In this document: one piece after another, positions 51,512 through 60,183 of the stretch
Position numbering within the stretch: position 1 is the first letter of the stretch
How the letters are laid out: every line of letters begins with the position of its first letter
Source: Halovenus salina
GTDB lineage: Archaea; Halobacteriota; Halobacteria; Halobacteriales; Haloarculaceae
Direction of reading: 5' to 3'
Assembly (NCBI RefSeq): GCF_026410925.1
Contig: NZ_CP112972.1
Location: 620,001-684,000 of the forward strand
Length of the DNA stretch: 64,000 nt
Program-made: the position numbers and the translations under genes
Notes under the pieces: model-generated
Told to the model about the DNA's origin: nothing
The model's input: only the letters and a program-made list of their open reading frames with translations
Databases searched by the model: none

Positions 51512-54500
51512 ATGCAAGACCAGCCGGGAGAGCTAGCGGTCTTACATGTCGACGACAATCCGCAGTTTGTGGGCCTCTCGGAGACGCTTCTAGAATCAGA
51601 GAGCGAGCAGTTGCGTGTGGAAACCGCCACGAATCCAGAGACGGTCCTCAGAGAGATCGATACGTGGGAGTACGATTGCGTGGTGAGCGACTACGATATG
51701 CCGGAGATGGACGGCATCGCGTTTCTCGAAGCCGTTCGGTCAGAGTATCCGGACTTACCGGTCATCGTGTTCACCGGAAAAGGCTCCGAGGAGGTCGCCG
51801 CAGAGGCCCTCTCTGCCGGGGCAACCGATTACATCCAGAAACGCGGTGAGACGAGTCAGTTCACCGTGCTTGCGAACAGAATCGAAAACGCTGTCGAGCA
51901 GTACAGAGCACGGCAGGAGGCCGAACGCGCCGACCGGCGGCGACAGCGCACGCTCGAACGAATCACGGATGGCTTCGTAGAGTTCGACGAGGAGTTAGTA
52001 ATCACGAACCTCAACGAACAGGCCGAGTCGTTGCTCGGAGTCACGCGCGAGGAGATGGTCGGAACGCAGTACGACGAGTTCGTCTCGGGAAACCAGTCAG
52101 ACTCCTTCGACGCCTACAGAGCGGTGCTGGACAGCCAGGAGTCGAAGACGATAGTCCAGAAGGGAGACATCAATCCAGGCCGCTGGTACAAAGAACGCAT
52201 CTTCCCGGCAGAGGGAGACGACGGCATCTTCGTCTATTTCCGTGATATCACCGAGCGCAAGGAGCAAAAACGAGTACTGAAAGAGAAAACACACCAGCTC
52301 GAAGCCGTTCTCGACAACGTCCAGTCGGCCATCTGGATGCGAGACAACGAGAGTCGGTTCCGGCTGATGAACCAGAACTACCGCGAGATGTTCGGTATTG
52401 AAGACGAGACCGAAGTGGCCGAAAAAACCCCCGAAGATCTGTTCGACGACGAACTCGCCGAGCAGTTCAGAGCCTACGACAGAGAGGCACTTGCTGCAGA
52501 GGAGTCACTCGAGTTCAAAGAGAACATCGAGACTGACGACGGCACTCGAACGTTCCTGACCCGTCTCACCCCCCTGAACGAGACGAGAGAGGCGGTGGTC
52601 GGCGTTGCAACAGACATCACGGAGCAAAAGCGACAGGCCAGAAGACACAAAGAGGGCCGCCAGCTCTACAGGACGCTGCTCGACCAGAGCCCCAACGGTG
52701 TCATCATCATCCAAGACGGAGAGATACAGTTCGTCAACGAGCGACTCTGTGAGCTAACAGGCCAGAGTACGACGGAGCTGCTCGGCCACTCGTTCACCAA
52801 AATCATCGCACCCGACTACCACGACCTGGTCAAAAGCCGGTACAGGAAGCGACTCGCCGGAGAACAACCTCCGAACAACTACGAGATAGAGATTACGACG
52901 GCAGACGACCAATGCAGGGTTATCGACCTCCACGTCTCCAAAATCCAATACGAAGGTCAGCCGGCCGTGCTTGCGACGCTCAACGACGTAACAGAGATCA
53001 GACAACACGAGCGCCAGCTCGAATCGATAAAACAGGAATACGAGAGCGTCGTCGAACACGTCGAGGAGACACTGTTCCTGCTCGAAGACGAGGCAGGCCT
53101 CACGGTCAAGCAGCTTGGGGATTCTGCTGCAGCCGCGGACGAGAGTGACGACCCGCTTGCCGCGATATCAGACACACGGCTGGAAGAAGCGTATCACGAC
53201 TGCATTGAGAGAAACGAAAAAGTTACCTACACAACCGCAGACGAGAGCGGGCGACACACCTGGGAGGTGATGTTGACGCCAATTGCTATCGAAGGAACGG
53301 TCGACCGCGTTGCCGGGACTGTCCGCAACGTCACCGAGGAGCAACGTCGCGAGGGATTACAGGAGATAATCATCGACATCTCCTCGGGACTGATAGACGC
53401 GAGCAAAGAGGAGGTCGACAGCCGGATAGAGACGGCGCTCGAACGAATCGGCGAGTACGAGGAGGCAGACCGGAGTTACGTCTTCGAGTTCTCTGCGGAC
53501 GGCTCGGTGATGGACAACACTCACGAATGGTGTGCGCCCGGCGTCGACTCCCAGCGGTCGGAGCTACAGGACCTCGACACCGGAGATTTCTCGTGGTTCA
53601 TCCCGAAGGTACTCGACCAGGAGACGGTGACTGTTCCGGACGCCGACTCCCTTCCCTCCGAGGCCACACACCTCCAGCGAACGCTGCAGTCCGGCGACAT
53701 TAATTCTATCGTCGTGGTACCGTTGACACGTCGCGACGAGACACTCGGGTTTATCGGCTTCGACTGGACTGGGTCGTCTGCCACCTGGACGGAGGTAACA
53801 CTCGATTTGATGGAGGTGAGTGCACACATTATCGCAAATGCACTCACACAAAAGCAGACGGTCATCCGCCGAGAGGAGCGCGAGGAAACGCTTTCAGCGC
53901 TCCACGACGCGGCGACAGTAATTGGGCGGGCCGAGTCGGCTTCGGAGGTGTACGAGACGGTGACAGCAACAGCAAAGCGAATCTTCGAGTTTGACCTCGT
54001 CGCAATCGACGTCGAGCGAGACGGAAAGCTGGTTCAGGAGGCGTGGTCGCTGGATATGAACGGCGGTGACTACTACGAGACCCTGTCGCTTGCCGACAAC
54101 GATACTTTGGCGGTCCGGGCGTACAACAGTCAGGAAACGATTCTCGTCGACGACCTCCGCGAGTCGGATATCACGCCCGCTAGCAGTGAGTATCGTGCTG
54201 TCCTGACAATCCCAATCGGAGAGTTCGGGACGTTCCAGGCAGTCTCGACGAACGTCGGTGCCTTCGACGAGTACGACCGCGAGTTCGCCGAGCTCTTGGT
54301 CGATCACGCGGCAGTAAAACTCGAACAGCTCGCCGACAAAGATCGGCTCAGAGATCAAAAAGAGGCACTGAAGAACCGAAACGAGCGCCTCGACGCCTTC
54401 ACGAGCATCGTCAGCCACGATCTGCGCAACCCACTGAACACCCTCGAACTGTCGCTTGACCTGGCAGAACGGACCGGAGAGACAGAGCACTTTGAGCGGT

Positions 54501-54997
54501 GTTCCCGGGCAGTCGACCGGATGGACCGACTCCTCGAAGAGCTGCTGGCGCTCGCCCGTCAGGGAAACGACCTCGGGGAGCTGGAGTCTCTGTCGCTTCA
54601 CACGGTGGTCAAGCAGGCTTGGGAAACTGTCGAGACCGGCAAGGCAGAGCTCCACCTCGACGAGGACCGCACCGTACGCGCCGACCGCGTGCGACTCACA
54701 CAGCTACTCGAGAATCTCATCAGCAACGCTGTCGAGCACGCCACCAGCCCGGCGGACGATACTCCCGTGCGTCTCACGGTGGGAACACTCGATGACGGAT
54801 TCTACGTCGCCGATGACGGCCCTGGCATCCCGTCGCACGAAGACATCTTCGAGATGGGAATCTCGACGGCCGAGGACGGCACCGGATTCGGGCTGGCTAT
54901 CGTCAAGGGAGTCGTCGACGCCCACGGCTGGGAGATTGCTGTCACCGAAGGCACCGCTGGCGGGGCTCGCTTCGAGATATCTGGCGTCACGCCGTGA
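51512..54997 (+). CDS. multi-sensor hybrid-type histidine kinase (REC, PAS repeats, GAF repeats, kinase)
   Basis: A 1161-residue soluble kinase. Order: receiver ~1-125 with phospho-Asp D60 in VVSDYDMPEMDG; PAS ~137-250, ~260-375 and ~385-505; a weaker PAS-like region ~510-605; GAF ~625-775 and ~795-945; dimerisation domain with H969 in [14 protein letters not shown]; ATPase domain ~1060-1158 with [19 protein letters not shown] and GTGFGLAIVKG. The intact receiver is at the N-terminus, unlike classical hybrids. The kinase core closely resembles that of the 668-residue kinase at 38948, suggesting duplication. No membrane segment is seen, so it likely senses intracellular cues. No response regulator is adjacent. 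Confidence 0.92.
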   Translation: MQDQPGELAVLHVDDNPQFVGLSETLLESESEQLRVETATNPETVLREIDTWEYDCVVSDYDMPEMDGIAFLEAVRSEYPDLPVIVFTGKGSEEVAAEALSAGATDYIQKRGETSQFTVLANRIENAVEQYRARQEAERADRRRQRTLERITDGFVEFDEELVITNLNEQAESLLGVTREEMVGTQYDEFVSGNQSDSFDAYRAVLDSQESKTIVQKGDINPGRWYKERIFPAEGDDGIFVYFRDITERKEQKRVLKEKTHQLEAVLDNVQSAIWMRDNESRFRLMNQNYREMFGIEDETEVAEKTPEDLFDDELAEQFRAYDREALAAEESLEFKENIETDDGTRTFLTRLTPLNETREAVVGVATDITEQKRQARRHKEGRQLYRTLLDQSPNGVIIIQDGEIQFVNERLCELTGQSTTELLGHSFTKIIAPDYHDLVKSRYRKRLAGEQPPNNYEIEITTADDQCRVIDLHVSKIQYEGQPAVLATLNDVTEIRQHERQLESIKQEYESVVEHVEETLFLLEDEAGLTVKQLGDSAAAADESDDPLAAISDTRLEEAYHDCIERNEKVTYTTADESGRHTWEVMLTPIAIEGTVDRVAGTVRNVTEEQRREGLQEIIIDISSGLIDASKEEVDSRIETALERIGEYEEADRSYVFEFSADGSVMDNTHEWCAPGVDSQRSELQDLDTGDFSWFIPKVLDQETVTVPDADSLPSEATHLQRTLQSGDINSIVVVPLTRRDETLGFIGFDWTGSSATWTEVTLDLMEVSAHIIANALTQKQTVIRREEREETLSALHDAATVIGRAESASEVYETVTATAKRIFEFDLVAIDVERDGKLVQEAWSLDMNGGDYYETLSLADNDTLAVRAYNSQETILVDDLRESDITPASSEYRAVLTIPIGEFGTFQAVSTNVGAFDEYDREFAELLVDHAAVKLEQLADKDRLRDQKEALKNRNERLDAFTSIVSHDLRNPLNTLELSLDLAERTGETEHFERCSRAVDRMDRLLEELLALARQGNDLGELESLSLHTVVKQAWETVETGKAELHLDEDRTVRADRVRLTQLLENLISNAVEHATSPADDTPVRLTVGTLDDGFYVADDGPGIPSHEDIFEMGISTAEDGTGFGLAIVKGVVDAHGWEIAVTEGTAGGARFEISGVTP

Positions 54998-55010
54998 CTG
55001 CCGGCCAGGG

Positions 55011-55493
55011 TCACCGTCGCAGCAGCGACGCCAGCTTCTCTCTGATTCCCGCGTCGTCGCCGAGCTGGAGGTAGTAGGCGTCGCCGCCGTCCTCGTAGTA
55101 GTTCTCGATGCGGCGGACGGTCTCGAATCCGAGCCCGCGATAGAACTCCAGCGCGTTGCGGTTGGTCGTCCGCGCGTGGCAGGTCACTCGCCCGAACTCC
55201 TCTGCGACGCGAGCGATGAGTCGCTTTCCGAACCCCTGTCCGCGGTAGTCCTCGTCGACGGCCAGAAAGAGAAGATAGCCGTCACGGCGGACCGTCGCAA
55301 AGCCGATGAGTCGGCCGCGGGTCTCGTCTTTGTACAGGAAGACACGCGAGCGAGTGTACGCACTTGAAAAGAAGTTCTTGCGCTGTCGGAGGACACCCTC
55401 GCTGCGTCGGATGCGTTCTTTGAGCCGCCAGGCTGCCTCCACGTAGTCGTCGCTGCCGGGTGCAACCTCCAGTCGGCGGATATTGACGCTCAC
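55011..55493 (-). CDS. GNAT family N-acetyltransferase (RimI-like)
   Basis: A 160-residue acetyltransferase from the GTG at 55493; the longer in-frame extension is basic and not conserved in style. It has LKERIRRSEGVLRQRKNFF near residue 30, LLFLAVDEDYRGQGFGKRL with the acetyl-CoA loop RGQGFGK near residue 98, and TTNRNALEFYRGLGFETV near residue 125. This pattern is shared by haloarchaeal RimI-type enzymes; the acetylated target is unknown. It is convergent with the multi-sensor kinase (13 nt between stops) and divergent from the archease gene. Confidence 0.88.
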   Translation of the reverse strand: MSVNIRRLEVAPGSDDYVEAAWRLKERIRRSEGVLRQRKNFFSSAYTRSRVFLYKDETRGRLIGFATVRRDGYLLFLAVDEDYRGQGFGKRLIARVAEEFGRVTCHARTTNRNALEFYRGLGFETVRRIENYYEDGGDAYYLQLGDDAGIREKLASLLRR

Positions 55494-55575
55494 TAGCCTT
55501 ACGTAGGACGGGCGGAATAATAATTCCTGTCGTTGCAACGCAACCCTTTCGGTGACGTTGGCGTTACCTCGGGGC

Positions 55576-55974
55576 ATGTCCTTCGAGCTTCGGGAACACA
55601 CGGCCGATATCGCCGTCGCTGCCACGGGGGAGACGCTGGGGGAGGCATTCGGTGCTGTGGCCGACGGGATGGCAGCCGCGATGTGCGAGGATGTCCCCGA
55701 CGGCGGGGACCGCCACCAGATTGCCGTTACCGCCGAGTCGAGAGAGGCGCTTCTGTTCGATTACCTCGACGAACTCATCTACGAACGGGATATCCAAGGA
55801 GTGTTACCGGTCGACAACCGTGCGAACGTCGACGGCGGGGACGTGACAGCGAGCTACCGCGGCGTTGCGCTCGACGCTGTCGACGCCAGAGATCTCAAGG
55901 CGGTCACCTACTCCGAGATGGAGATTACAGAACGTGGAGACGGATGGGAGGCCTACGTCGTCTTCGACGTATAG
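55576..55974 (+). CDS. archease (RtcB cofactor protein)
   Basis: Archease activates the RNA ligase RtcB, which joins tRNA exons after splicing. The 132-residue protein starts MSFELREHTADIAVAATG, has EALLFDYLDELIYERD and ends with HxxLKAVTYSEMEI-like sequence (ARDLKAVTYSEMEITERGDG). These are the family's hallmark sequences, with acidic metal-binding residues in HTADI and YSEMEI. It is followed by a DUF5788-type gene 39 nt downstream in the same direction and then polX, so it heads a cluster of nucleic-acid-related genes. rtcB itself is not in the window. Confidence 0.94.
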   Translation: MSFELREHTADIAVAATGETLGEAFGAVADGMAAAMCEDVPDGGDRHQIAVTAESREALLFDYLDELIYERDIQGVLPVDNRANVDGGDVTASYRGVALDAVDARDLKAVTYSEMEITERGDGWEAYVVFDV

Positions 55975-56013
55975 GGCGAAGAAGCGAAGTAGGACAGGCG
56001 CGTACCGTCGCGT

Positions 56014-56466
56014 GTGAAAGAGTTCCAACGCAAGCAGCTACTCGAGCGCGTCGAACGCGAGGGTGCGACGGTCGGGGTCGACATTCCTGAGGCTATCGAC
56101 GTTCAGGGGACGGAACTCGACTTACAAGCGTTTGTCTTCGAGATACGACAGCGCGATACCGTTCCGTCGGGTGAGCGCGAGCGTGTCGAGCGGGCGAAAA
56201 AGAACCTCCGTCGGGAACGCCTCGAACGCAAACAACGCATCGAGGAGGGCGACATCAGTTACGAGGAAGGTGAGGAACTTGCCGAGGCGATTATCGGCAT
56301 CGACAGGGCCCTGAACGCGTTACAGCAGCTTGGTCGGGTCGACCTCGAACAAGAGGAGAACGCACAGGCAGTCGCAGACCGCAAACGGTGGATGAAGTTC
56401 CTCCAGCAGGCACTCGGCCAGGACAGCGACGCGACACACGGCGTTGGGCGGGGGCAGGGACGATGA
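56014..56466 (+). CDS. DUF5788-like protein
   Basis: A 150-residue, highly charged, helix-rich protein from the GTG at 56014. MKEFQRKQLLERVEREGATV, DIPEAIDVQGTELDLQAFVF, then a coiled-coil-like stretch RERVERAKKNLRRERLERKQ and EDISYEEGEELAEAIIGIDRA-type sequence match the haloarchaeal DUF5788 family as I recall it. Its TGA overlaps the ATG of polX (ATGA), so the two are translationally coupled. No function is known; coupling to PolX suggests a role with DNA repair, as inference. Confidence 0.82.
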   Translation: MKEFQRKQLLERVEREGATVGVDIPEAIDVQGTELDLQAFVFEIRQRDTVPSGERERVERAKKNLRRERLERKQRIEEGDISYEEGEELAEAIIGIDRALNALQQLGRVDLEQEENAQAVADRKRWMKFLQQALGQDSDATHGVGRGQGR

Positions 56467-58199
56467 GTGCGAACGACGAGGTTGCGGCCCTGCTCGAAGA
56501 GTTCGCCATGTTACTCGACGCACAGGGCGTCGACTACAAACCGCGGGCCTACGAGCGCGCCGCCGAGAGCATCCGCGACCACACCGCCGATGTCGAGGCG
56601 CTGGCCGGCGAGGGAGCCGATACCGTCGCCGAAATCGACGACGTCGGCGACGCCATCTCCGAGAAGGTCGTCGAGTACATCGAGGCCGGCGAGATTGCCG
56701 AGCTGGAGGAGCTGCGGGCGAAGCTGCCCGTAGAGATAGAGGCCCTGACCAGCGTCGAAGGTGTCGGACCCCGGACTGTGGGTCGCCTCTACGAGGAACT
56801 GGGCGTCCAGACGCTCAATGACCTCGAAGCCGCGGCCGAGGCCGGTGAGATTCAGGAGTTGCGAGGGTTCGGCGAGAAGACCGAGCAGAACATCCTCGAG
56901 GGCATCCCTTTCGCACGGGAGGCCCACGAGCGTCAACTACTCGGCGAGGCCCGCCCCCAAGGAGAGCGGGTCCGGGACTACCTCGCCGACAACGAGGCGG
57001 TCTCTCGGTGTGCGCTTGCGGGATCAATTCGGCGGTGGAAGCCGACCATCGGCGACGTGGACGTACTCGTCGGCAGCGACGCCCCCGACGTGGTCGTCGA
57101 GGCGTTCACCGACTATCCGGAGGCGAGCACTGTCATCGAGGCTGGTTCGACGAAAGCAAGTATCCGGGTTGGCGACGTGCGTGTCGACCTCCGGGTCGTC
57201 GCATCCAGGGAGTTCGGTGCCGCGCTACAGTATTTCACCGGCAGCAAAGACCACAACGTGGCGGTTCGCAACCGCGCGCTCGACCGCGGGCTAAAAATAA
57301 ACGAGTACGGTGTCTTCGACGTCTCCGAGCTAGAAGAAGCAGACGACCAGCGCGCCGGCGAGCGAGTCGGCGGCGAGACCGAGCGGGAGATGTACGAGGC
57401 GGTCGGGATGGCGTGGGTCCCGCCCGAACTCCGCGAGGATCGCGGCGAGGTCGCGGCCGCCGCGGCCGACGACCTGCCGGCCTTGGTCGAAACCGGAGAC
57501 GTGCGCGGCGACCTCCACACCCACACCGAGTGGTCAGACGGAGCCAACACAATCGAAGAGATGGCGATAGGCGCGGCCGATTTCGGTCACGAGTACGTCT
57601 GTATCACTGACCATGCGACCGGGCCAGGGATGGTCGGCGGCGTCGGCCTGAGCGACACGGAGATACGCGAGCAGATAGCGGCGATTCGCGAGGTCGACGA
57701 GGAGGGCGAGATCGACGTGCTCGCGGGTGTCGAGGCAAACATCGCGGCCGACGGCAGCGTCTCTGTCGAGGATAGCGTGCTCGGAGAGCTTGACCTGGTC
57801 GTGGCCTCGCCACACGCCGGACTCGACGGCGACGGCACCGACAGACTCGTCGAGGCCGCCCGCCATCCAGAGGTCGATATCATCGGACACCCAACCGGCC
57901 GACAGCTCAATCAGCGTGAGGGAATGGAGGTGGATATCGAGCGTCTCGGGGCTGTCGCGGCCGAAACCGGGACTGCACTCGAAATCAACGCGAACCCGAC
58001 CCGGCTCGACCTAGGCGGGCGGCTCGTCCAGCGCGCGCTCGAACAAGGCGCGACCGTCGCCGTCGACACGGACGCCCACAGGCCGTCGAGCTATGGCCTC
58101 GTCCGGTACGGCGTCCACGTCGCCCGACGAGGGTGGGCCGAGGGCGGCGACGTGTTGAACACGCAGCCGCTCTCGGAGGTCCGCTCGTTTCTTTCATGA
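56463..58199 (+). CDS. polX: DNA polymerase X family (PolX) with PHP exonuclease domain
   Basis: A repair-type polymerase/exonuclease. From the ATG at 56463 it has 578 residues. The N-terminal helix-hairpin-helix/8-kDa domain holds EALTSVEGVGPRTVGRLYEE. The nucleotidyl transferase site is GSIRRWKPTIGDVDVLV with the metal Asp pair near residue 203 and a third Asp in VRVDLRVV near 243. The C-terminal PHP domain (~345-570) has DLHTHTEWSDGAN, YVCITDHA, GVEANI, VASPHAG and GHPTGR, all metal ligands of a 3'-5' exonuclease. Typical length is 570-590. It overlaps the previous gene and the following Mut7-C gene by four bases each (ATGA), forming one operon. Confidence 0.95.
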   Translation: MSANDEVAALLEEFAMLLDAQGVDYKPRAYERAAESIRDHTADVEALAGEGADTVAEIDDVGDAISEKVVEYIEAGEIAELEELRAKLPVEIEALTSVEGVGPRTVGRLYEELGVQTLNDLEAAAEAGEIQELRGFGEKTEQNILEGIPFAREAHERQLLGEARPQGERVRDYLADNEAVSRCALAGSIRRWKPTIGDVDVLVGSDAPDVVVEAFTDYPEASTVIEAGSTKASIRVGDVRVDLRVVASREFGAALQYFTGSKDHNVAVRNRALDRGLKINEYGVFDVSELEEADDQRAGERVGGETEREMYEAVGMAWVPPELREDRGEVAAAAADDLPALVETGDVRGDLHTHTEWSDGANTIEEMAIGAADFGHEYVCITDHATGPGMVGGVGLSDTEIREQIAAIREVDEEGEIDVLAGVEANIAADGSVSVEDSVLGELDLVVASPHAGLDGDGTDRLVEAARHPEVDIIGHPTGRQLNQREGMEVDIERLGAVAAETGTALEINANPTRLDLGGRLVQRALEQGATVAVDTDAHRPSSYGLVRYGVHVARRGWAEGGDVLNTQPLSEVRSFLS

Positions 58200-58651
58200 G
58201 CGTGCTGACAGACGCGATGCTGGGCGGACTGACAACCTATCTGCGGATGTGTGGGTACGATACCGTCTACGTCCTCGACGCCGACCTCGAAACCGACGAC
58301 GAGATTCGCAACTACGCGGAGGCAGAAGAGCGGACGCTGCTGACGCGGGACGAGGCCCTCGCCGCGCGGACAGAGGGTGCGCTCCTGCTGGAGTCACGAG
58401 AGATCAAGCCGATGCTCTCGACGCTCGTTGCGGCGGGCTTCGAGCTTTCGCTACCCGAGGCACCCGAGCGCTGCAGTCTCTGTAACGGAATCGTCGAGGG
58501 TGTCGATGCCGACGAGCCGACGCCGGAGTACGCCCCCGGCCCACAGACGGAGGACGTCTGGTGGTGTACGGCCTGTGGACAGCACTTCTGGAAAGGGAGC
58601 CACTGGGACGACGTGACAGACACGCTCCGGACTGCTCGGGAGAATCCATAA
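58196..58651 (+). CDS. Mut7-C RNase domain protein with zinc ribbon
   Basis: A 151-residue protein overlapping the polX stop by four bases. MSVLTDAMLGGLTTYLRMCG and GYDTVYVLDADLETDDEI match the start of Mut7-C (a PIN-like ribonuclease fold), with further acidic residues in TLLTRDEALAAR completing a potential metal site. The last third has a zinc ribbon, CSLCNGI and CTACGQHFWKGSHWDDV, as is usual for this family. Its coupling to a DNA repair polymerase suggests it acts on nucleic acids in the same process, although this link is inference. Confidence 0.9.
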   Translation: MSVLTDAMLGGLTTYLRMCGYDTVYVLDADLETDDEIRNYAEAEERTLLTRDEALAARTEGALLLESREIKPMLSTLVAAGFELSLPEAPERCSLCNGIVEGVDADEPTPEYAPGPQTEDVWWCTACGQHFWKGSHWDDVTDTLRTARENP

Positions 58652-58685
58652 TGGGGATAACCCTGGTTGCAGTACGAGCAGATAC

Positions 58686-59162
58686 ATGACACTCTCGGAG
58701 GAGGCACACGAGCGCCTGGCGGACATCGTCGAGCTACAGCCCACGAAAAACGGCGAGTTACAGGACCGCTGGGAGATGGACAGCGGGAGCGAGGTCCACA
58801 GCTATCTCGAATCCGAACTCGGCGATTACTACTACCGAAACGAGGACAGCCTTATCTGTGCGACGCCAGCGGCGGCCGGGCTCATCAACGGTGAAGAGCC
58901 CTCCGAAGACCGGACAGTCCGGGGAACGCCCCTCCAAGCAACAATCGTCGCGGTGCTTCCAGACGCCGAGGCCGAGCCACAGAGCGTCGTCGCCACCCTC
59001 CACGACGTTGAGGACGACCTCGGGGCCGATGTCGATGAGGTCCGCTCGGCGCTGCATACCCTCGTCGACAAGGGTGTCGTCGAGCGAGTTCGGACGACCG
59101 TCCCGACCTTTCGACTCGCCGTCGAGCGCGACCACATCACAATCGAGACCGACGACGACTGA
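58686..59162 (+). CDS. DUF5797-like protein, possibly winged-helix
   Basis: A 158-residue protein: EEAHERLADIVELQPTKNGE, LQDRWEMDSGSEVHSYLESE and YYYRNEDSLICATPAAAGLI, with a C-terminal helix-rich segment (DEVRSALHTLVDKGVVERVR and then TFRLAV) that looks like a winged helix. I associate this with the haloarchaeal DUF5797 family. It lies 34 nt after the Mut7-C gene in the same direction, so it probably belongs to the same transcription unit. Function unknown, but HTH-like structure near repair genes may mean a regulator or accessory factor. Confidence 0.8.
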   Translation: MTLSEEAHERLADIVELQPTKNGELQDRWEMDSGSEVHSYLESELGDYYYRNEDSLICATPAAAGLINGEEPSEDRTVRGTPLQATIVAVLPDAEAEPQSVVATLHDVEDDLGADVDEVRSALHTLVDKGVVERVRTTVPTFRLAVERDHITIETDDD

Positions 59163-59238
59163 TGCTGATTACTGGGACGTTCTCCCGCCATTGTTTCGCG
59201 TATCCCCGGTATCGGACCGTGAAACAGGCGCTTCGCTG

Positions 59239-59349
59239 ATAGTGATTGTTGCGGCTATTTTGGTGGCCACGTCACGAATCTCGGTGTTTCACGGCGTGAG
59301 ACCCACGTCTCGTTTCTCGACGGCGGTAACGACTCGCAACAATCACGAT
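59239..59349. repeat. 111-bp MITE-like element, copy C, with an extra terminal repeat to 59384
   Basis: Ends ATAGTGATTGTTGCG (59239-59253) and CGCAACAATCACGAT (59335-59349) are inverted repeats (14 of 15). The body is about 90% identical to copy A at 15142. A further copy of the terminal repeat, CGCAATAATCACGAT, follows at 59370-59384, and the 20 bp before it resemble the right end of copy B, so this looks like a composite or deleted form. No coding capacity. Confidence 0.8.
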
Positions 59350-59442
59350 GAGACAGGTCTGAACATCATCGCAATAATCACGATGCGCATCTCCGTCATG
59401 TGGCGGGGTATCACCCATCAGCACCAACAACAGTTCGTAACG

Positions 59443-59450
59443 TATATTTA
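59443..59450 (+). promoter_or_regulatory. TATA-like box of tRNA-His
   Basis: TATATTTA centred about 30 nt before the tRNA-His 5' end at 59477, as for other archaeal tRNA genes. Confidence 0.55.
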
Positions 59451-59476
59451 TCCTACCCGGTAAGGTTTGAGTGCGT

Positions 59477-59548
59477 GTCCGGGCTGGGGTAGTGGTATCC
59501 TTTGGCCTTGTGGTGGCCAAGACGTGGGTTCAATTCCCGCGCCTGGAC
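59477..59548 (+). tRNA. tRNA-His, anticodon GTG
   Basis: The acceptor stem pairs TCCGGGC with GCCTGGA. An extra G at the 5' end (59477) faces the C discriminator (59548), the G-1:C73 pair diagnostic for tRNA-His. The anticodon arm is TGGCC-TTGTGGT-GGCCA with GTG at positions 34-36, and the T arm is CGTGGGTTCAATTCCCGCG. CCA is not encoded. Confidence 0.95.
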
Positions 59549-59627
59549 TCTCTTTGCCTCACGTCGTGATGATATGAACCACAAACACGACCAATGTCTT
59601 TTATCTCCCGTAGATACAACACTGTGT

Positions 59628-60047
59628 ATGACGTTCAAACCGAACGAGCCGGATTTGACGGCTGAAGAGACAGAAGAACTCGTCGCCGAGACCATCGAGA
59701 GCGAGGAAATCGCCATGTTCGTCAAGGGCAACAGACGCATGCCACAGTGTGGCTACTCAGATAAGGCGCTGTCACTTGTGCATCACTACCGCGATGCCGA
59801 AGACGTGGCGGTCGTCGACGTGCTCCAGAACCTCGACGCGTTCCGCGAGACACTCGAGACACACAGCGGCTGGGAGACGATTCCACAGGTCTTCGTCGAT
59901 GGGGAGTTCGTCGGTGGCAGTGATATCCTCGAAGAGTACGCCGAGCGCGGCGACCTCGCAGAGACCCTCAACGCAGACCAGGAGGCCGCACCGCCAGAGT
60001 TCACGAACGAGACAGACGACACCAGTGACGTCGAAGCCCCGTTCTAA
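59628..60047 (+). CDS. glutaredoxin-like protein (CGYS motif)
   Basis: A 139-residue thioredoxin-fold protein from the ATG at 59628; a TTTTATCT box lies about 26 nt upstream. AMFVKGNRRMPQCGYSDKAL carries the active site PQCGYS, a variant of the CGFS motif of monothiol glutaredoxins that carry or transfer Fe-S clusters. WETIPQVFVDGEFVGGSDIL is the cis-Pro and GGSDI glutathione/ligand motif. The C-terminal ~25 residues are an acidic haloarchaeal extension. Haloarchaea use gamma-glutamylcysteine rather than glutathione, so the thiol partner may differ. Likely role: iron-sulfur or thiol redox, as inferred from the motif. Confidence 0.9.
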   Translation: MTFKPNEPDLTAEETEELVAETIESEEIAMFVKGNRRMPQCGYSDKALSLVHHYRDAEDVAVVDVLQNLDAFRETLETHSGWETIPQVFVDGEFVGGSDILEEYAERGDLAETLNADQEAAPPEFTNETDDTSDVEAPF

Positions 60048-60147
60048 TTCGGCTCCCTGAACGCCGGTTTTGCGTTCGTCAGCGACAGGATCACCGTTGG
60101 TGAGCGACCGACATGTTGATAACAGACAACACACCACATGTAAACAA

Positions 60148-60169
60148 CCTCGGGCACGGTGGCCCGAGG
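60148..60169. other. sub-terminal hairpin at the tnpB end (right end of the IS)
   Basis: CCTCGGGC and GCCCGAGG form a perfect 8-bp stem around the loop ACGGTG. It is located between the tnpB stop and the inferred element end, where TnpB-guiding RNA is also usually encoded. Confidence 0.75.
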
Positions 60170-60183
60170 CTTTTGCAGTTCCC

